From assembly GCF_000145275.1 (NCBI RefSeq), contig NC_014393.1, positions 2,046,001 to 2,110,000 on the forward strand: 64,000 nucleotides of DNA, given 5' to 3'. Below, piece after piece: positions 51,207 through 61,327 of this stretch (position 1 is its first letter; each line of letters opens with the position of its first letter). This stretch comes from Clostridium cellulovorans 743B (lineage in GTDB: Bacteria > Bacillota > Clostridia > Clostridiales > Clostridiaceae). Both the position numbers and the translations under genes were made by a program. Under the pieces are notes generated by a model that saw nothing but the letters and a program-made list of their open reading frames with translations, was not told the origin of the DNA and did not search any database.

Positions 51207-52013
51207 ATGAAAAAAACTAACCTCTATACTCCAATTACTATTGTAATAGGTATGATATTGATAATTTGGTCAATTTTCCTAGGAGGTGAGCTTAGTAACT
51301 TTTTTGATTTCCCATCCATAATCATAGTCGTTTTTGGATCTATTTGTTCCGCAGCAATCACATTTCCTTTAGCAACAATTTTAAAGATTCCATCGTATTT
51401 TATGGTGGCATTTAAAGAAGTTAAATTATCCAACATTCAGCTTTTAAATTTGTTTACTTTACTATCAAGAAAAGCTAGACGAGAAGGATTATTGTCCTTA
51501 GAAGAAAGTATTATAGATGTTGAAGATAATTTCTTAAAAAAGGGAATACAGATGGTTATTGATGGTGTTGAGCCTGCTATTATTAAAGAAATTTTAGAGT
51601 TAGAGATTGACCAAATGGAAGAAAGACATTCAGAAGGAATAAACCTAATGAAGACTCTTGGAGATTATGCTCCAGCCTTTGGCATGGTTGGTACTCTTAT
51701 AGGACTAATAAATATGCTTGCATATTTAGATGATCCAACTACAATTGCATCTAGTATGGCAGTGGCTTTAATAACAACTTTTTACGGAACTATATTATCC
51801 AATATGCTTTATCTACCGACTTCAGCAAATCTTAAGCTTAAATCACAAAAAGAAGTTCTGCAAAAGGAAATGATGATAGAAGGTATTTTATCTGTTCAGT
51901 CAGGCGTTAACACGAGAGTTGTAGAAGAAACTTTAATAGCATATCTTTCATCAAAAGAAAGATTAGAAATGTTTAAAGCCACTAAAGGTGATGAGGTTTT
52001 AGGAAATGTCTAG
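51207..52013 (+). CDS. motA: Flagellar motor stator protein MotA
   Basis: A 268-residue membrane protein with four helices (about 10-30, 32-52, 150-172, 182-205). The large cytoplasmic loop (about 60-145) touches FliG. Conserved PAFGMVGTLIGLINML and MAVALITTFYGTILSNMLYLP are present. With MotB it forms the ion channel that drives rotation. Overlaps motB by 8 bases. Confidence 0.97.
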   Translation: MKKTNLYTPITIVIGMILIIWSIFLGGELSNFFDFPSIIIVVFGSICSAAITFPLATILKIPSYFMVAFKEVKLSNIQLLNLFTLLSRKARREGLLSLEESIIDVEDNFLKKGIQMVIDGVEPAIIKEILELEIDQMEERHSEGINLMKTLGDYAPAFGMVGTLIGLINMLAYLDDPTTIASSMAVALITTFYGTILSNMLYLPTSANLKLKSQKEVLQKEMMIEGILSVQSGVNTRVVEETLIAYLSSKERLEMFKATKGDEVLGNV

Positions 52014-52716
52014 AAAAAGAAAAAAAACAGACATTAGTGGAACTGCATGGATTAATACATATGCAGATACTGTCACGTTACTTCTAACATTCTTCGTATT
52101 GCTATATTCTATGTCAAATGTTGACACGCAAAAGTTTGAGCAAATATCAGTTGCCTTGAACAATATGTTCACTAAGAATCCTGCAGAAAGTCTTTTGAAT
52201 GATAAGAATCCTGAAGGGGAAGTTCCTATAGTTGGAGAAGAAACTCCACAAAAGGATGCTGAGAAATCAGTTGATTTATATTCTCAGATCCAACAATTGA
52301 TTGATAAAAATACTTTGCAAGGGCAAGTAAAACTTACAAAGGATGAAAGAGGAATCAATATTGAACTTAATGAAAAAATTCTTTTTGATTCTGGAAAAGC
52401 AGAAATAAAGACAGATTTTGCAACTACTTTAAATAAAATTTCAGAAATTATAGCGAGTATAGGGAATCTCATCGAAATTGAAGGGCATACTGATAATGTT
52501 CCCATTTCAGGAGTCTATAAAAACAATAGAGATTTATCATATGCTAGAGCTAATAGTGTTTTAGAATATTTTGCTTCAAGAGGAATTAGTCAAAATCGAA
52601 TGGTAACTAAGGCTTATGGTGAGTGGTATCCTATTAAACCTAATGATAGTGATGCTAATAGGGCAGAAAATAGAAGAGTAAATATATTAATAGTTGTACC
52701 AGGTGACAACAAATAG
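52006..52716 (+). CDS. motB: Flagellar motor stator protein MotB
   Basis: A 236-residue protein with one membrane helix (about 16-38), whose Asp21 in TYADTVTLLLTFF is the ion-carrying residue, a linker that plugs the channel, and an OmpA-like peptidoglycan-binding domain (about 120-235, IEGHTDNVPISGVYKNNRDLSYARA). Ion type (proton or sodium) is not clear from the sequence. Confidence 0.97.
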   Translation: MSRKRKKTDISGTAWINTYADTVTLLLTFFVLLYSMSNVDTQKFEQISVALNNMFTKNPAESLLNDKNPEGEVPIVGEETPQKDAEKSVDLYSQIQQLIDKNTLQGQVKLTKDERGINIELNEKILFDSGKAEIKTDFATTLNKISEIIASIGNLIEIEGHTDNVPISGVYKNNRDLSYARANSVLEYFASRGISQNRMVTKAYGEWYPIKPNDSDANRAENRRVNILIVVPGDNK

Positions 52717-52728
52717 CGGGGGGATATT

Positions 52729-53196
52729 ATGAGCGAAAAAAATGAAAATGCTAAAAAAGGTGGTTTTTCTAAAATATTAATTGGATTATTACTAGCAATA
52801 GTTTTAGTCGGAGCAGCTTTTGCAACAGCTTATTTCTACTTTACTAAGAGTGCAGAAAAGGTAACACAAAAAACAGTTCACCCACTAGCACATCAAGTAA
52901 CATATTCATTAGACGAGTTTAAATTAAACTTATCAGAACCAAAAACATACATTCAAACAAAAATCAGCTTAGGTTATGATGGCGGTGAAGAGTCTGAAGA
53001 ATTTGCGAAAGAGCTTGAAACAAAGAAAACTATTATAAGAGATGCTGTTATTACATTAATAAGAACAAAGACAAACACAGACTTCACAAAAGAAGGAACT
53101 GAAACATTGAAAATACAAATAATTAATACTGTCAACCCATTACTAGAAAAGGGTGAAATTAACCATGTGTACTTCGATAGTATAATTATTCAATAG
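52729..53196 (+). CDS. fliL: Flagellar basal body protein FliL
   Basis: A 155-residue protein with one N-terminal membrane helix (about 15-37, KILIGLLLAIVLVGAAFATAYFYF) and an external FliL domain (YSLDEFKLNLSEPKTYIQTKISLGY, IIRDAVITLIRTKT). Supports the MotAB stator. GGGGGGA site. Confidence 0.95.
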   Translation: MSEKNENAKKGGFSKILIGLLLAIVLVGAAFATAYFYFTKSAEKVTQKTVHPLAHQVTYSLDEFKLNLSEPKTYIQTKISLGYDGGEESEEFAKELETKKTIIRDAVITLIRTKTNTDFTKEGTETLKIQIINTVNPLLEKGEINHVYFDSIIIQ

Positions 53197-53204
53197 GAGA
53201 TAAT

Positions 53205-53564
53205 ATGATAGCCACTATAATTCAGTTTTTAGTTGCCACGATATTCATTATTGTTTTGATGTATCTAGCTTTAAAGTTAGGTGGGAACAAATATATAACA
53301 TTAAATGATGGAAAATACATTAAGATAATTGAAAGAACACAGTTATCAAAAGAAAACTTTATCCTTCTCGCTAAAATTGGCGAAGAAGGTTATGTTCTAT
53401 CATCCACTCAAAAGAGCGTTGATATTTTATTAAAGCTCGAAAAAGGTGAAATAGATAACATAGAACTGCAAAAAAAGCAGCAATTTAGTAAATATGCTTT
53501 TGATTACAGTAGTGTTATTAAAAAACTTAATAAGAAGAAGGAAGATAAATATGAAAAAGAATAA
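53205..53564 (+). CDS. fliO: Flagellar biosynthesis protein FliO (FliZ type)
   Basis: A 119-residue protein with one N-terminal membrane helix (about 1-23) and a cytoplasmic part (KYIKIIERTQLSKENFILLAKIGEEGYVLSSTQKSVDILLKL), the FliO/FliZ pattern. Helps FliP assemble. Overlaps the FliP start by 14 bases. Confidence 0.9.
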   Translation: MIATIIQFLVATIFIIVLMYLALKLGGNKYITLNDGKYIKIIERTQLSKENFILLAKIGEEGYVLSSTQKSVDILLKLEKGEIDNIELQKKQQFSKYAFDYSSVIKKLNKKKEDKYEKE

Positions 53565-54324
53565 ACTGATAATTGTGCTAGTATTTTTATTAGCGATACT
53601 AGTTGTAAAAAGTCAATATGTTTCTGCAGCCACTACAAATACGATGCCTATACCGAATATAAATCTTACTGTAGATGGAAAATCATCTTCACCACAAGAG
53701 TACGTTGATAACATCAAATTGCTTCTTGTATTAACTGCGCTAAGTTTACTTCCTTCTATTTTATTGACAATGACTAGTTTTACCAGGATATCTATAGTTT
53801 TATCATTTTTAAAAAATGCTATAGGAACTCAGCAAACACCACCAAGCCAAGTGCTTATAGGCTTATCTTTATTTTTGACATTCTTTGTAATGTCACCTAC
53901 TATATCTAAAGTGAATACAAATGCGTTGCAGCCGTATCTGAACAATCAAATATCTCAGCAGCAAGCAATAGATATTGGAACAACGGAAATGAAGACCTTT
54001 ATGCTGAAACAAACAAGGAAAAAGGATCTGAAATTATTTAGGGATATAAGAGGGGTGGCTGAGGAGACTAAGCCAGAAGATTTAAAAATGGAAGTAGTAA
54101 TTCCTTCTTTTATAATAAGTGAACTTAAAACAGCATTTACTATAGGGTTCTTTATATATATACCATTTTTGATAATAGATTTTGTCGTTGCATCTGTATT
54201 GATGTCTATGGGTATGTTTATGATTTCTCCAATGATGGTGTCAATACCGTTTAAAATCTTATTATTCATTATGGTTGATGGATGGAATCTAATTGTGAAG
54301 TCATTAGTTTTAAGCTTCGGATAA
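53551..54324 (+). CDS. fliP: Flagellar type III export gate protein FliP
   Basis: A 257-residue membrane protein with a cleavable signal peptide (KKNKLIIVLVFLLAILVVKSQYVSAA) and four more helices. ALSLLPSILLTMTSFTRISIVLSFLKNAIGTQQTPPSQV and LKTAFTIGFFIYIPFLIIDFVVASVLMSMGMF are strongly conserved. I chose the ATG at 53551 (AAGGAAGA upstream); longer frames overlap fliO. Confidence 0.97.
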   Translation: MKKNKLIIVLVFLLAILVVKSQYVSAATTNTMPIPNINLTVDGKSSSPQEYVDNIKLLLVLTALSLLPSILLTMTSFTRISIVLSFLKNAIGTQQTPPSQVLIGLSLFLTFFVMSPTISKVNTNALQPYLNNQISQQQAIDIGTTEMKTFMLKQTRKKDLKLFRDIRGVAEETKPEDLKMEVVIPSFIISELKTAFTIGFFIYIPFLIIDFVVASVLMSMGMFMISPMMVSIPFKILLFIMVDGWNLIVKSLVLSFG

Positions 54325-54336
54325 AGGGGGATTAAC

Positions 54337-54606
54337 ATGAGTGAAAACATGCTTGCAACAGTGATGAAAGATGCTATAACCACAGGGCTTTTAATGTCAG
54401 CACCTATATTAATAACTGCGATTTTAGTAGGCCTTATAATCAGTATTTTTCAAGCCACTACTCAAATTCAAGAGCAAACATTAACTTTTGTTCCAAAGCT
54501 TATCGGCATTGCTTTAGTTGGAATAATTTCGGGAAGATGGATGCTACATACTTTAGTTGCTTTTACTCAAAGAGTTTTTGAGATGATAGCTAATATTACG
54601 ATGTAG
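54337..54606 (+). CDS. fliQ: Flagellar type III export gate protein FliQ
   Basis: An 89-residue protein with two membrane helices (about 16-38 and 52-75) and the conserved IFQATTQIQEQTLTFVPKL loop. Forms the gate with FliP and FliR. AAAGGGGG site. Confidence 0.97.
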   Translation: MSENMLATVMKDAITTGLLMSAPILITAILVGLIISIFQATTQIQEQTLTFVPKLIGIALVGIISGRWMLHTLVAFTQRVFEMIANITM

Positions 54607-54616
54607 GTGAGGAAAG

Positions 54617-56440
54617 TTGATAAATATTACGTTTTTTGTAGCATTAATCCTGATAACATTAAGATTGGCAGGAATGTTTATTGCAGCACCAGGTATTTTA
54701 CCTACCGGGACACCCAATATATTAAAAGCTGTTTTAATATTGATATTAGCATATATGGTTCTTCCAGTGATTAATTACTCTGGAGCTTCAGCACTTACTG
54801 AACCTACGAAATTGATTATTCAATGCTTAAATGAATTTTCTACTGGTCTTGCTGTTGGTTTTATTATAAATTTGTTTTTTATAGCAGCTAGAATAGCAGG
54901 AAGTATAATAGATATGCAAGTTGGATTTTCAATGGTAACTTTATTTGACCCAACAGCAAACTCTACTGCTACATATTTAGAAAGATTTTTTAACTTAATA
55001 GCTATTATGATATTTTTTATTATAGATGGGCATCATTATGTTATAAAAGCTTTTATTGCTACATATGACAAAGTAAGTATAGGAGTTTTCTTTCTAGATC
55101 AAGGAACTTTACAAGAAATACTTAAGTTATTTGGGCATTTTTATGCTATTGGTGTAAAAATTGCATTGCCAATAATTCTTGTTATATTAGTTGCTGACGT
55201 ACTTATGGGTGTTTTATCTAGAACTATGCCTCAGCTTAATATAATGATTCTTGGAATGCCAGTTAAACTTCTTATTGGATTTGGAATTCTTGCAGTATCA
55301 GCTCCGTTTTTCGTAAGACTTATAACTAATTCATTTCAAGAAGTTCCCCATGCATTAGAGAAAATTTTTAGTATTACATCTATACTTGTTGTCTTTGCTG
55401 ATGAAAAAAGCGAAGAAGCAACTAGTAAGAAGCTGGCTGATGCAAAGAAAAAGGGGCAGATAGCTAGGAGTAAAGATTTGGGTCTTGGTATTACATTTTT
55501 AGCTACTGCATTTGGCCTCGCAGCGTTAGGGAATATGTTTATAGATAGAATGAGTAATATTATAATGAAGTTCTTTAGTGTAACTAATGGTAATTTAACA
55601 GAGGATGGTTTGATTGAAATCTTAAAAATCGCAATGATAGATGGAGCGATTTTGATTTTACCAATAGCATTTATTGTTATGGTAACTGGTGTTGCTGCTA
55701 GCTTGGCGCAAACAGGTTTTATGAATACAAGTGAGCCGTTAAAGCCAGATTTAAAAAAAATAAATCCTGTAGATGGGTTTAAAAGAATTTTCTCTATGAG
55801 AAGTGTTGTGGATTTGTTAAAAAATGTAACAATAATAATTATTGTAGGATACGTAGGCTATAAGTTGGTATCTGATGATATTGTTGATATTATGCTTTTA
55901 ATCAATCTCAAGGAAGGTGCTATTCTTTATGAACTCAAGAAAATAGTAACAAGTATTTTATTGAAAATAGCTCTTATTTTATCTGTTATTGGTATTGCAG
56001 ATTATATGTATCAAAAGAAAAAATTCTTAAAAGAAATGAGAATGACCAAGCAAGAGGTAAAAGAAGAGTATAAGCAGATGGAAGGAGATCCAGAAATAAA
56101 AGCAAAAAGAAAGCAAAAGATGAAAGAGCTCTCTAGGGCTAGAATGATGGCAGCTGTTCCTAATGCTACAGTAGTAGTTACTAACCCAACCCATTTTGCC
56201 GTTGCACTAAAATATGAAGAGGGATCAGCGGGAGCCCCTATGGTAGTTGCGAAAGGAACTGATAATATTGCATTTAAAATCAAAGAAATAGCCAAGGAGA
56301 ATAAAGTCCCAATTATAGAAAATAAGCCTTTAGCAAGGTTAATATATAAAGAAGTCGATATTGATGAAGAGATACCAATTGATATGTATCAAGCAGTTGC
56401 AGAGATATTAGCAATGGTTCTTAAGATGAAGAAGAGGTAG
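54617..56440 (+). CDS. FliR-FlhB fusion protein of the flagellar export gate
   Basis: A 607-residue fusion. Residues 1-255 are FliR (RLAGMFIAAPGILP, AGSIIDMQVGFSMVTLFDP, TMPQLNIMILGMPVKL). FlhB begins near residue 258 (DEKSEEATSKKLADAKKKGQIARSKD) with its four helices and ends with the self-cleavage motif NPTHFAVALKY; cleavage is expected between Asn523 and Pro524. FlhB switches export from hook to filament substrates. TTG start behind AGGTGAGG. Known in several clostridia; the frame runs through with no stop or weak junction. Confidence 0.96.
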   Translation: MINITFFVALILITLRLAGMFIAAPGILPTGTPNILKAVLILILAYMVLPVINYSGASALTEPTKLIIQCLNEFSTGLAVGFIINLFFIAARIAGSIIDMQVGFSMVTLFDPTANSTATYLERFFNLIAIMIFFIIDGHHYVIKAFIATYDKVSIGVFFLDQGTLQEILKLFGHFYAIGVKIALPIILVILVADVLMGVLSRTMPQLNIMILGMPVKLLIGFGILAVSAPFFVRLITNSFQEVPHALEKIFSITSILVVFADEKSEEATSKKLADAKKKGQIARSKDLGLGITFLATAFGLAALGNMFIDRMSNIIMKFFSVTNGNLTEDGLIEILKIAMIDGAILILPIAFIVMVTGVAASLAQTGFMNTSEPLKPDLKKINPVDGFKRIFSMRSVVDLLKNVTIIIIVGYVGYKLVSDDIVDIMLLINLKEGAILYELKKIVTSILLKIALILSVIGIADYMYQKKKFLKEMRMTKQEVKEEYKQMEGDPEIKAKRKQKMKELSRARMMAAVPNATVVVTNPTHFAVALKYEEGSAGAPMVVAKGTDNIAFKIKEIAKENKVPIIENKPLARLIYKEVDIDEEIPIDMYQAVAEILAMVLKMKKR

Positions 56441-56451
56441 GGGGAATTGAT

Positions 56452-58536
56452 TTGGAGACAAAGTCAAATTCTAGAGGTTTTTCTCTAACTAAAAATAAGG
56501 ACGTAATAGTTGCATTAATGATAGTTGGAGTTATATTAATGATAATAATTCCGTTTCCACCATTTATGCTTGATATACTTATTGCCTTTAATATTACTTT
56601 TTCTATTTTAATATTATTAATGACAATGTTCACAACGGATGTATTACAGGTGTCTGTATTCCCTACTCTATTATTGATAACTACATTGTTCAGAATAGGA
56701 CTTAATGTTTCCTCAACAAGAGGAATACTTACAGCGGGAAATGCAGGGCATATAATAGAAACCTTTGGTGAGGTAGTAATACGTGGTAATTATGTTGTAG
56801 GTATAATTATATTTCTTATCATTGTAATTGTTCAATTCTTAGTTATTACAGCCGGTGCTAGTAGAGTTGCAGAAGTTTCTGCTAGATTTACTCTTGATGC
56901 TATGCCTGGTAAACAAATGAGTATAGATGCAGATCTTAACTCAGGTATGATAGATGAAGCCACCGCAAGAAAAAGAAGGCAAAATCTTCAAAGTGAAACA
57001 GACTTTTATGGGGCTATGGATGGTGCTATGAAGTTTGTTAAGGGTGATGCGATAGCAGGACTTATTATAACAGCAATAAATATTTTAGGCGGAATAATAA
57101 TTGGTGTTACTATGATGAAATTAGAAGTTGCTGAAGCTGCTGCAACCTTTACAAAGCTAACTATAGGTGATGGTTTGGTTAGCCAAGTTCCAGCACTTCT
57201 TATTTCCACAGCATCTGGTATTTTGGTAACACGTTCAGGTGATAATGAATCATCATTTGGTAATCAGCTGATAAATCAACTATCTACATTCCCAAAGGTA
57301 GTGGCTATGGCTGGAGCAATTCTTATGGTATTAGCTTTAATACCAGGTATGCCAAAGTTTATATTTATAGCTTTAGCAGCAGTTTGTTTTGGTCTTGCGT
57401 ATTTCCTTTATAAAGATGAAAAAACTCAAATTATAAAAGAAATAGAAAATGAACAGAATCAAATAATTGAAACTGAAAAAAGAGAACCAGAGAATGTTAT
57501 GAATTTAGTAAATGTGGAACCAATGGAAATAGAAATCGGCTATGGATTAATCCCTTTAGCTGATGAAAGTTCTGGTGGAGATTTACTTCAAAGAATAGCA
57601 TCTGTAAGAAGGCAGTGTGCAATAGAATTAGGAATAATTGTGCAGCCTATTAGAATAAGAGATAATCTTCAACTTCAAACTAATGAATATATGGTTAAGA
57701 TAAGAGGAACCATTATAGCAAGGGGTGAGGTAATCCCTAATATGCTTTTATGTATGGATCCAACTTCTCCTGATATAGAGATACCAGGAATAAGTACGGT
57801 GGAACCGACTTTCGGTCTTCCTGCTGTTTGGATAAATAAAGACCAAAGAGAGGATGCAGAAATTAGAGGGTTAACAGTTGTTGATCCTACAACTGTTATG
57901 GTTACACATTTAACAGAGACTATCAAAGGTCATGCTTATGAACTTTTAGGAAGACAAGAAGTAAAAGAATTAATAGATTCTTTAAAAGAAAAATATTCAG
58001 CAGTTGTAGAAGAATTAGTTCCAGATTTAATGACATTAGGTGAGATTCAAAAAGTACTTAAGAGTTTACTTCAAGAAAAGGTTCCAATAAAAGATATGGT
58101 AACAATTCTTGAAACCTTAGCGGATAATTCAAGAAATACAAAGGATGTAGAAATTTTAACTGAGTATGTAAGAATGTCGCTCGGGAGAACAATTTGTGCT
58201 CCACTAATTGATGCTAATAACTCTATTACAGTTGTTACTTTAGAACCAGGGGTTGAAAATTTAATAGCAAATAGTATACAAAAGTCTATACAAGGATCAT
58301 TCCCTGCTATTAATCCAGATATAACAGGAAGGATACTTGCATCCTTAAGAGATACTTTAGACTCAGTATATTTCTATGAAAATCAGCCAGCTGTATTAGT
58401 TTCACCTAAGATAAGACCAGCTTTTAGAAGATTAATAGAAATGGTTTTCCCAAATGTATTAGTATTATCATTAAATGAAATTCCTAATAACGTGGAAATT
58501 AAGGCTGAGGGAGTTGTATTAGTCAATGAGAATTAA
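56452..58536 (+). CDS. flhA: Flagellar export protein FlhA
   Basis: A 694-residue protein: eight membrane helices (about 20-320) and a cytoplasmic domain (about 345-694). The FHIPEP-type loop is present (AGASRVAEVSARFTLDAMPGKQMSIDADLNSGMIDEA). It forms the export ring and docks FliI/FliJ and chaperones. TTG start 10 bases after GGTAGGGGG. Overlaps flhF by 11 bases. Confidence 0.97.
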   Translation: METKSNSRGFSLTKNKDVIVALMIVGVILMIIIPFPPFMLDILIAFNITFSILILLMTMFTTDVLQVSVFPTLLLITTLFRIGLNVSSTRGILTAGNAGHIIETFGEVVIRGNYVVGIIIFLIIVIVQFLVITAGASRVAEVSARFTLDAMPGKQMSIDADLNSGMIDEATARKRRQNLQSETDFYGAMDGAMKFVKGDAIAGLIITAINILGGIIIGVTMMKLEVAEAAATFTKLTIGDGLVSQVPALLISTASGILVTRSGDNESSFGNQLINQLSTFPKVVAMAGAILMVLALIPGMPKFIFIALAAVCFGLAYFLYKDEKTQIIKEIENEQNQIIETEKREPENVMNLVNVEPMEIEIGYGLIPLADESSGGDLLQRIASVRRQCAIELGIIVQPIRIRDNLQLQTNEYMVKIRGTIIARGEVIPNMLLCMDPTSPDIEIPGISTVEPTFGLPAVWINKDQREDAEIRGLTVVDPTTVMVTHLTETIKGHAYELLGRQEVKELIDSLKEKYSAVVEELVPDLMTLGEIQKVLKSLLQEKVPIKDMVTILETLADNSRNTKDVEILTEYVRMSLGRTICAPLIDANNSITVVTLEPGVENLIANSIQKSIQGSFPAINPDITGRILASLRDTLDSVYFYENQPAVLVSPKIRPAFRRLIEMVFPNVLVLSLNEIPNNVEIKAEGVVLVNEN

Positions 58537-59758
58537 AAAATATGTTGTTAAAAACATGAATGAAGCAATGACACGAATTAGATATGAACTTGGTCAAGAT
58601 GCCATTATACTAAGTCAAAGAAGAGTTAGAAAGCCTGGTATAAAAGGCTTCTTCTCATCAAAGCTTCTTGAAGTTACTGCTACTGTCGATGATAGTAGGA
58701 ATAAAGATTCTTCAGATAGTTTACAAGCAATAAAGTCACTTTTCTCAGGGGAAATACCTATACAACAAAATATTCAAAAAACTCAAGAAGATAATGAAAG
58801 TAGTAATAAGTTTATTGATAATAGAAATAAAACTAATTTTGGTAGCAATATTAAGGATACTAATATTACTGGCAAAGATAAACATGATATCAAAGATCCT
58901 GAGGTGGTTTCTGATGACAGTAAACTTGTCAATGAAATGAAAGAAATGAAAGATCTTATTAATTCATTGATTACAAAAGAAAACGCAGAAATGCCTAAGG
59001 AAAAAAGTGATGAAGTGACAGAACTTTTAGAAGATAATGATGTAGATAAGCGTGTAATAGAATTTTTGAGTTCACAAATTTCCGAGGATGTTCCTAGTGA
59101 AGAGAGGGTTAGTGCCTTGAGGGGGGTTCTTAAAAATAATATTGAAATATTTGAGAAAACTCCTAATAAAGTAGTAATACTAGTAGGACCAACAGGAGTA
59201 GGTAAGACTACTACTATTGCTAAACTCGCTGGAAGATATTCTTTAATGGAAAAGAAAAAGGTGGGACTTATTACATTAGACACCTATAGAATTGGTGCTG
59301 TAGAGCAATTAAAAACATATTCAGAAATAATGAATATTCCGTTTAAGGTTATATTCAATATGTCTGATATGGAAATAGCAATAAAAGAATTCGATTACTG
59401 CGATATTATATTAATAGATACAACCGGTAGAAGTAGTAAAAATGCTATGCAAATTTCAGAACTTAGAGCCTATTTGCATAAAGTTGCCACAGATAATATA
59501 TATTTAGTTTTAAGTAGTACTACAAAAAACAAAGATATTGAGGCAATTATTGAAGGGTATAGACCTTTAAACTATAATGCAGTAATAATTACTAAGCTTG
59601 ATGAAACAAGTACATATGGTTCAGTAATAAATATTCTACAAGATTCCCAAAAACCTCTTGGATTTATAACCACAGGACAAAGTGTACCGGAAGATATACG
59701 AGTTCCAAATAAAGACGAACTAGTTAAACTTATTCTAGGAGAAGAAAAAATATGTTAG
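58526..59758 (+). CDS. flhF: Flagellar SRP-like GTPase FlhF
   Basis: A 410-residue GTPase. N-terminal B domain (MRIKKYVVKNMNEAMTRIRYELGQDAIILSQRRV), a charged linker (about 70-165), then the NG domain with P-loop VGPTGVGKTTT (about 220-230), DTYRIGAVEQL and LIDTTGRS. Sets flagellar position and number with FlhG. Overlaps flhG by 7 bases. Confidence 0.96.
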   Translation: MRIKKYVVKNMNEAMTRIRYELGQDAIILSQRRVRKPGIKGFFSSKLLEVTATVDDSRNKDSSDSLQAIKSLFSGEIPIQQNIQKTQEDNESSNKFIDNRNKTNFGSNIKDTNITGKDKHDIKDPEVVSDDSKLVNEMKEMKDLINSLITKENAEMPKEKSDEVTELLEDNDVDKRVIEFLSSQISEDVPSEERVSALRGVLKNNIEIFEKTPNKVVILVGPTGVGKTTTIAKLAGRYSLMEKKKVGLITLDTYRIGAVEQLKTYSEIMNIPFKVIFNMSDMEIAIKEFDYCDIILIDTTGRSSKNAMQISELRAYLHKVATDNIYLVLSSTTKNKDIEAIIEGYRPLNYNAVIITKLDETSTYGSVINILQDSQKPLGFITTGQSVPEDIRVPNKDELVKLILGEEKIC

Positions 59759-60621
59759 ACCAAGCACAAAGATTAAGAGAACTAGCAAATCAAGGGAGAA
59801 AAAAAGAAAGTACTAAAGAGAATAAACCTAAGATTATCACTGTTACCTCTGGAAAAGGTGGAGTAGGCAAAAGCAATTTCGTTGTTAATTTAGGAATTGA
59901 ACTACAAAAGCAGGGGAAGAGAGTACTTATTTTTGATGCAGATATTGGCATGGCAAATGATGATCTTCTAATGGGGTATTCTCCTAAGTATAATATTTAT
60001 GACATCATATTACTTGACAAGGAAATTGAGGAAGTAATTATTGAAGGACCATATGGAGTAAAACTATTATCTGGTGGAACTGGCATTAACAAAATAAAAG
60101 AATTGACATCTATTCAAAGGAATAGGTTCTTAGAAAAACTTGGAAATTTAGAGAATTTAGACTTCATTTTGATGGATACTGGAGCAGGGGTTAATAGGAC
60201 CGTATTAGGGTTCATAGCTTGCTGTGACGAGCTTGTCGTTATTATGACTCCTGAGCCGACATCACTTATGGATGCGTATAGTTTAGTCAAAGCTGTAAAT
60301 CATTTTAAAATTAAGGACTCATTAAACATTATTGTCAACAGAATTTTAGATGACAAAGAAGGTGAGATGACTTATAATAAATTTAAACAAGCTGTAGAAA
60401 AATTTTTACAAATGAAAGTTAAGTTATTAGGCTATGTAAGTGAAGATAAGCGATTAGTTGAAGCTGTAAGAAACCAAAAACCCTTCGTATTAGGTTCCCC
60501 AAATTGTAGCGCAGCGAAGGATATAGCTAAAATTTCGAGGAAGTTAATGAACTCGGACTTAAAAAATAATGACCTAGGGACAAAGAATTTATTTAAAAAG
60601 ATATTTAATATTTTTTCTTAA
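59752..60621 (+). CDS. flhG: MinD-like ATPase FlhG (YlxH/FleN)
   Basis: A 289-residue ATPase with the deviant Walker A TSGKGGVGKSN (about 31-41), FDADIGMANDDLLMG and DFILMDTGAG (Walker B). N-terminal DQAQRLRELANQ is the peptide that activates FlhF. A C-terminal membrane-type helix is likely. Controls the number and place of flagella. Confidence 0.95.
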   Translation: MLDQAQRLRELANQGRKKESTKENKPKIITVTSGKGGVGKSNFVVNLGIELQKQGKRVLIFDADIGMANDDLLMGYSPKYNIYDIILLDKEIEEVIIEGPYGVKLLSGGTGINKIKELTSIQRNRFLEKLGNLENLDFILMDTGAGVNRTVLGFIACCDELVVIMTPEPTSLMDAYSLVKAVNHFKIKDSLNIIVNRILDDKEGEMTYNKFKQAVEKFLQMKVKLLGYVSEDKRLVEAVRNQKPFVLGSPNCSAAKDIAKISRKLMNSDLKNNDLGTKNLFKKIFNIFS

Positions 60622-60632
60622 GGAGATTATTT

Positions 60633-61313
60633 ATGAAGGGGTTAGATCTACAGGTTAACTCACATATCAATGTAACTTATGATAAGCAGGTGTTTAAAAG
60701 TGTTATTCAGTCTATTGATGAAGAGAAGCTTACTATCGGATTGCTAATGAAGGAAGGAAATTTTTTTATTCCACCTATCGGAAGTGAAATTGAGATTAAC
60801 TATATCTCTAATTTACGAGTAAATAGTTTTAAAACAATAATTCGAGAATATATCAAAGATAATATTAATCTAATTGTTGTAGATAAACCCAAAGTTATTG
60901 AGCGATATCAAAGACGACGATTTGTAAGGGTAAATTTTTTAGTGGATTCCAAATTCCATGAAGTGAGTAAAGAAGAAGTTAGCAAGATATTGGAAAAAGG
61001 TGATACTAAAATCATTAACGACATCATTAATAGGTCTGGAAATGAAGTATCTAGTGCTAAGGTTCTTGATTTAAGTGCGTGTGGTGCTAAGGTTACATTT
61101 GATAAGCCAATGAAATTATATGATTATATAATTTTAGAAGTACCATTAAATGATCAATTATTAATTGTTTTAAGTAAAATCGTTTGTATAAATAAGGATG
61201 AGAGTAATAGAGTAACCTATGGGATTAATTTTGAAAATTTAAATGAACGTGATAGGGATAAAATAATTAAAGTTAGCTTTGCGATAATGAGACAACTTAG
61301 CAAAAGATTATAA
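60633..61313 (+). CDS. PilZ/YcgR-like c-di-GMP receptor
   Basis: A 226-residue protein. N-terminal YcgR-type domain (1-88), then a PilZ domain with the c-di-GMP motif RRRFVRV (residues 94-100) and DLSACGAKV (146-154). YcgR-like proteins slow the motor when c-di-GMP is high. Here the gene sits between flhG and sigD, so it is made with the motor itself. AAGGAG site. Confidence 0.9.
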   Translation: MKGLDLQVNSHINVTYDKQVFKSVIQSIDEEKLTIGLLMKEGNFFIPPIGSEIEINYISNLRVNSFKTIIREYIKDNINLIVVDKPKVIERYQRRRFVRVNFLVDSKFHEVSKEEVSKILEKGDTKIINDIINRSGNEVSSAKVLDLSACGAKVTFDKPMKLYDYIILEVPLNDQLLIVLSKIVCINKDESNRVTYGINFENLNERDRDKIIKVSFAIMRQLSKRL

Positions 61314-61327
61314 GGGGGAAATATAAT

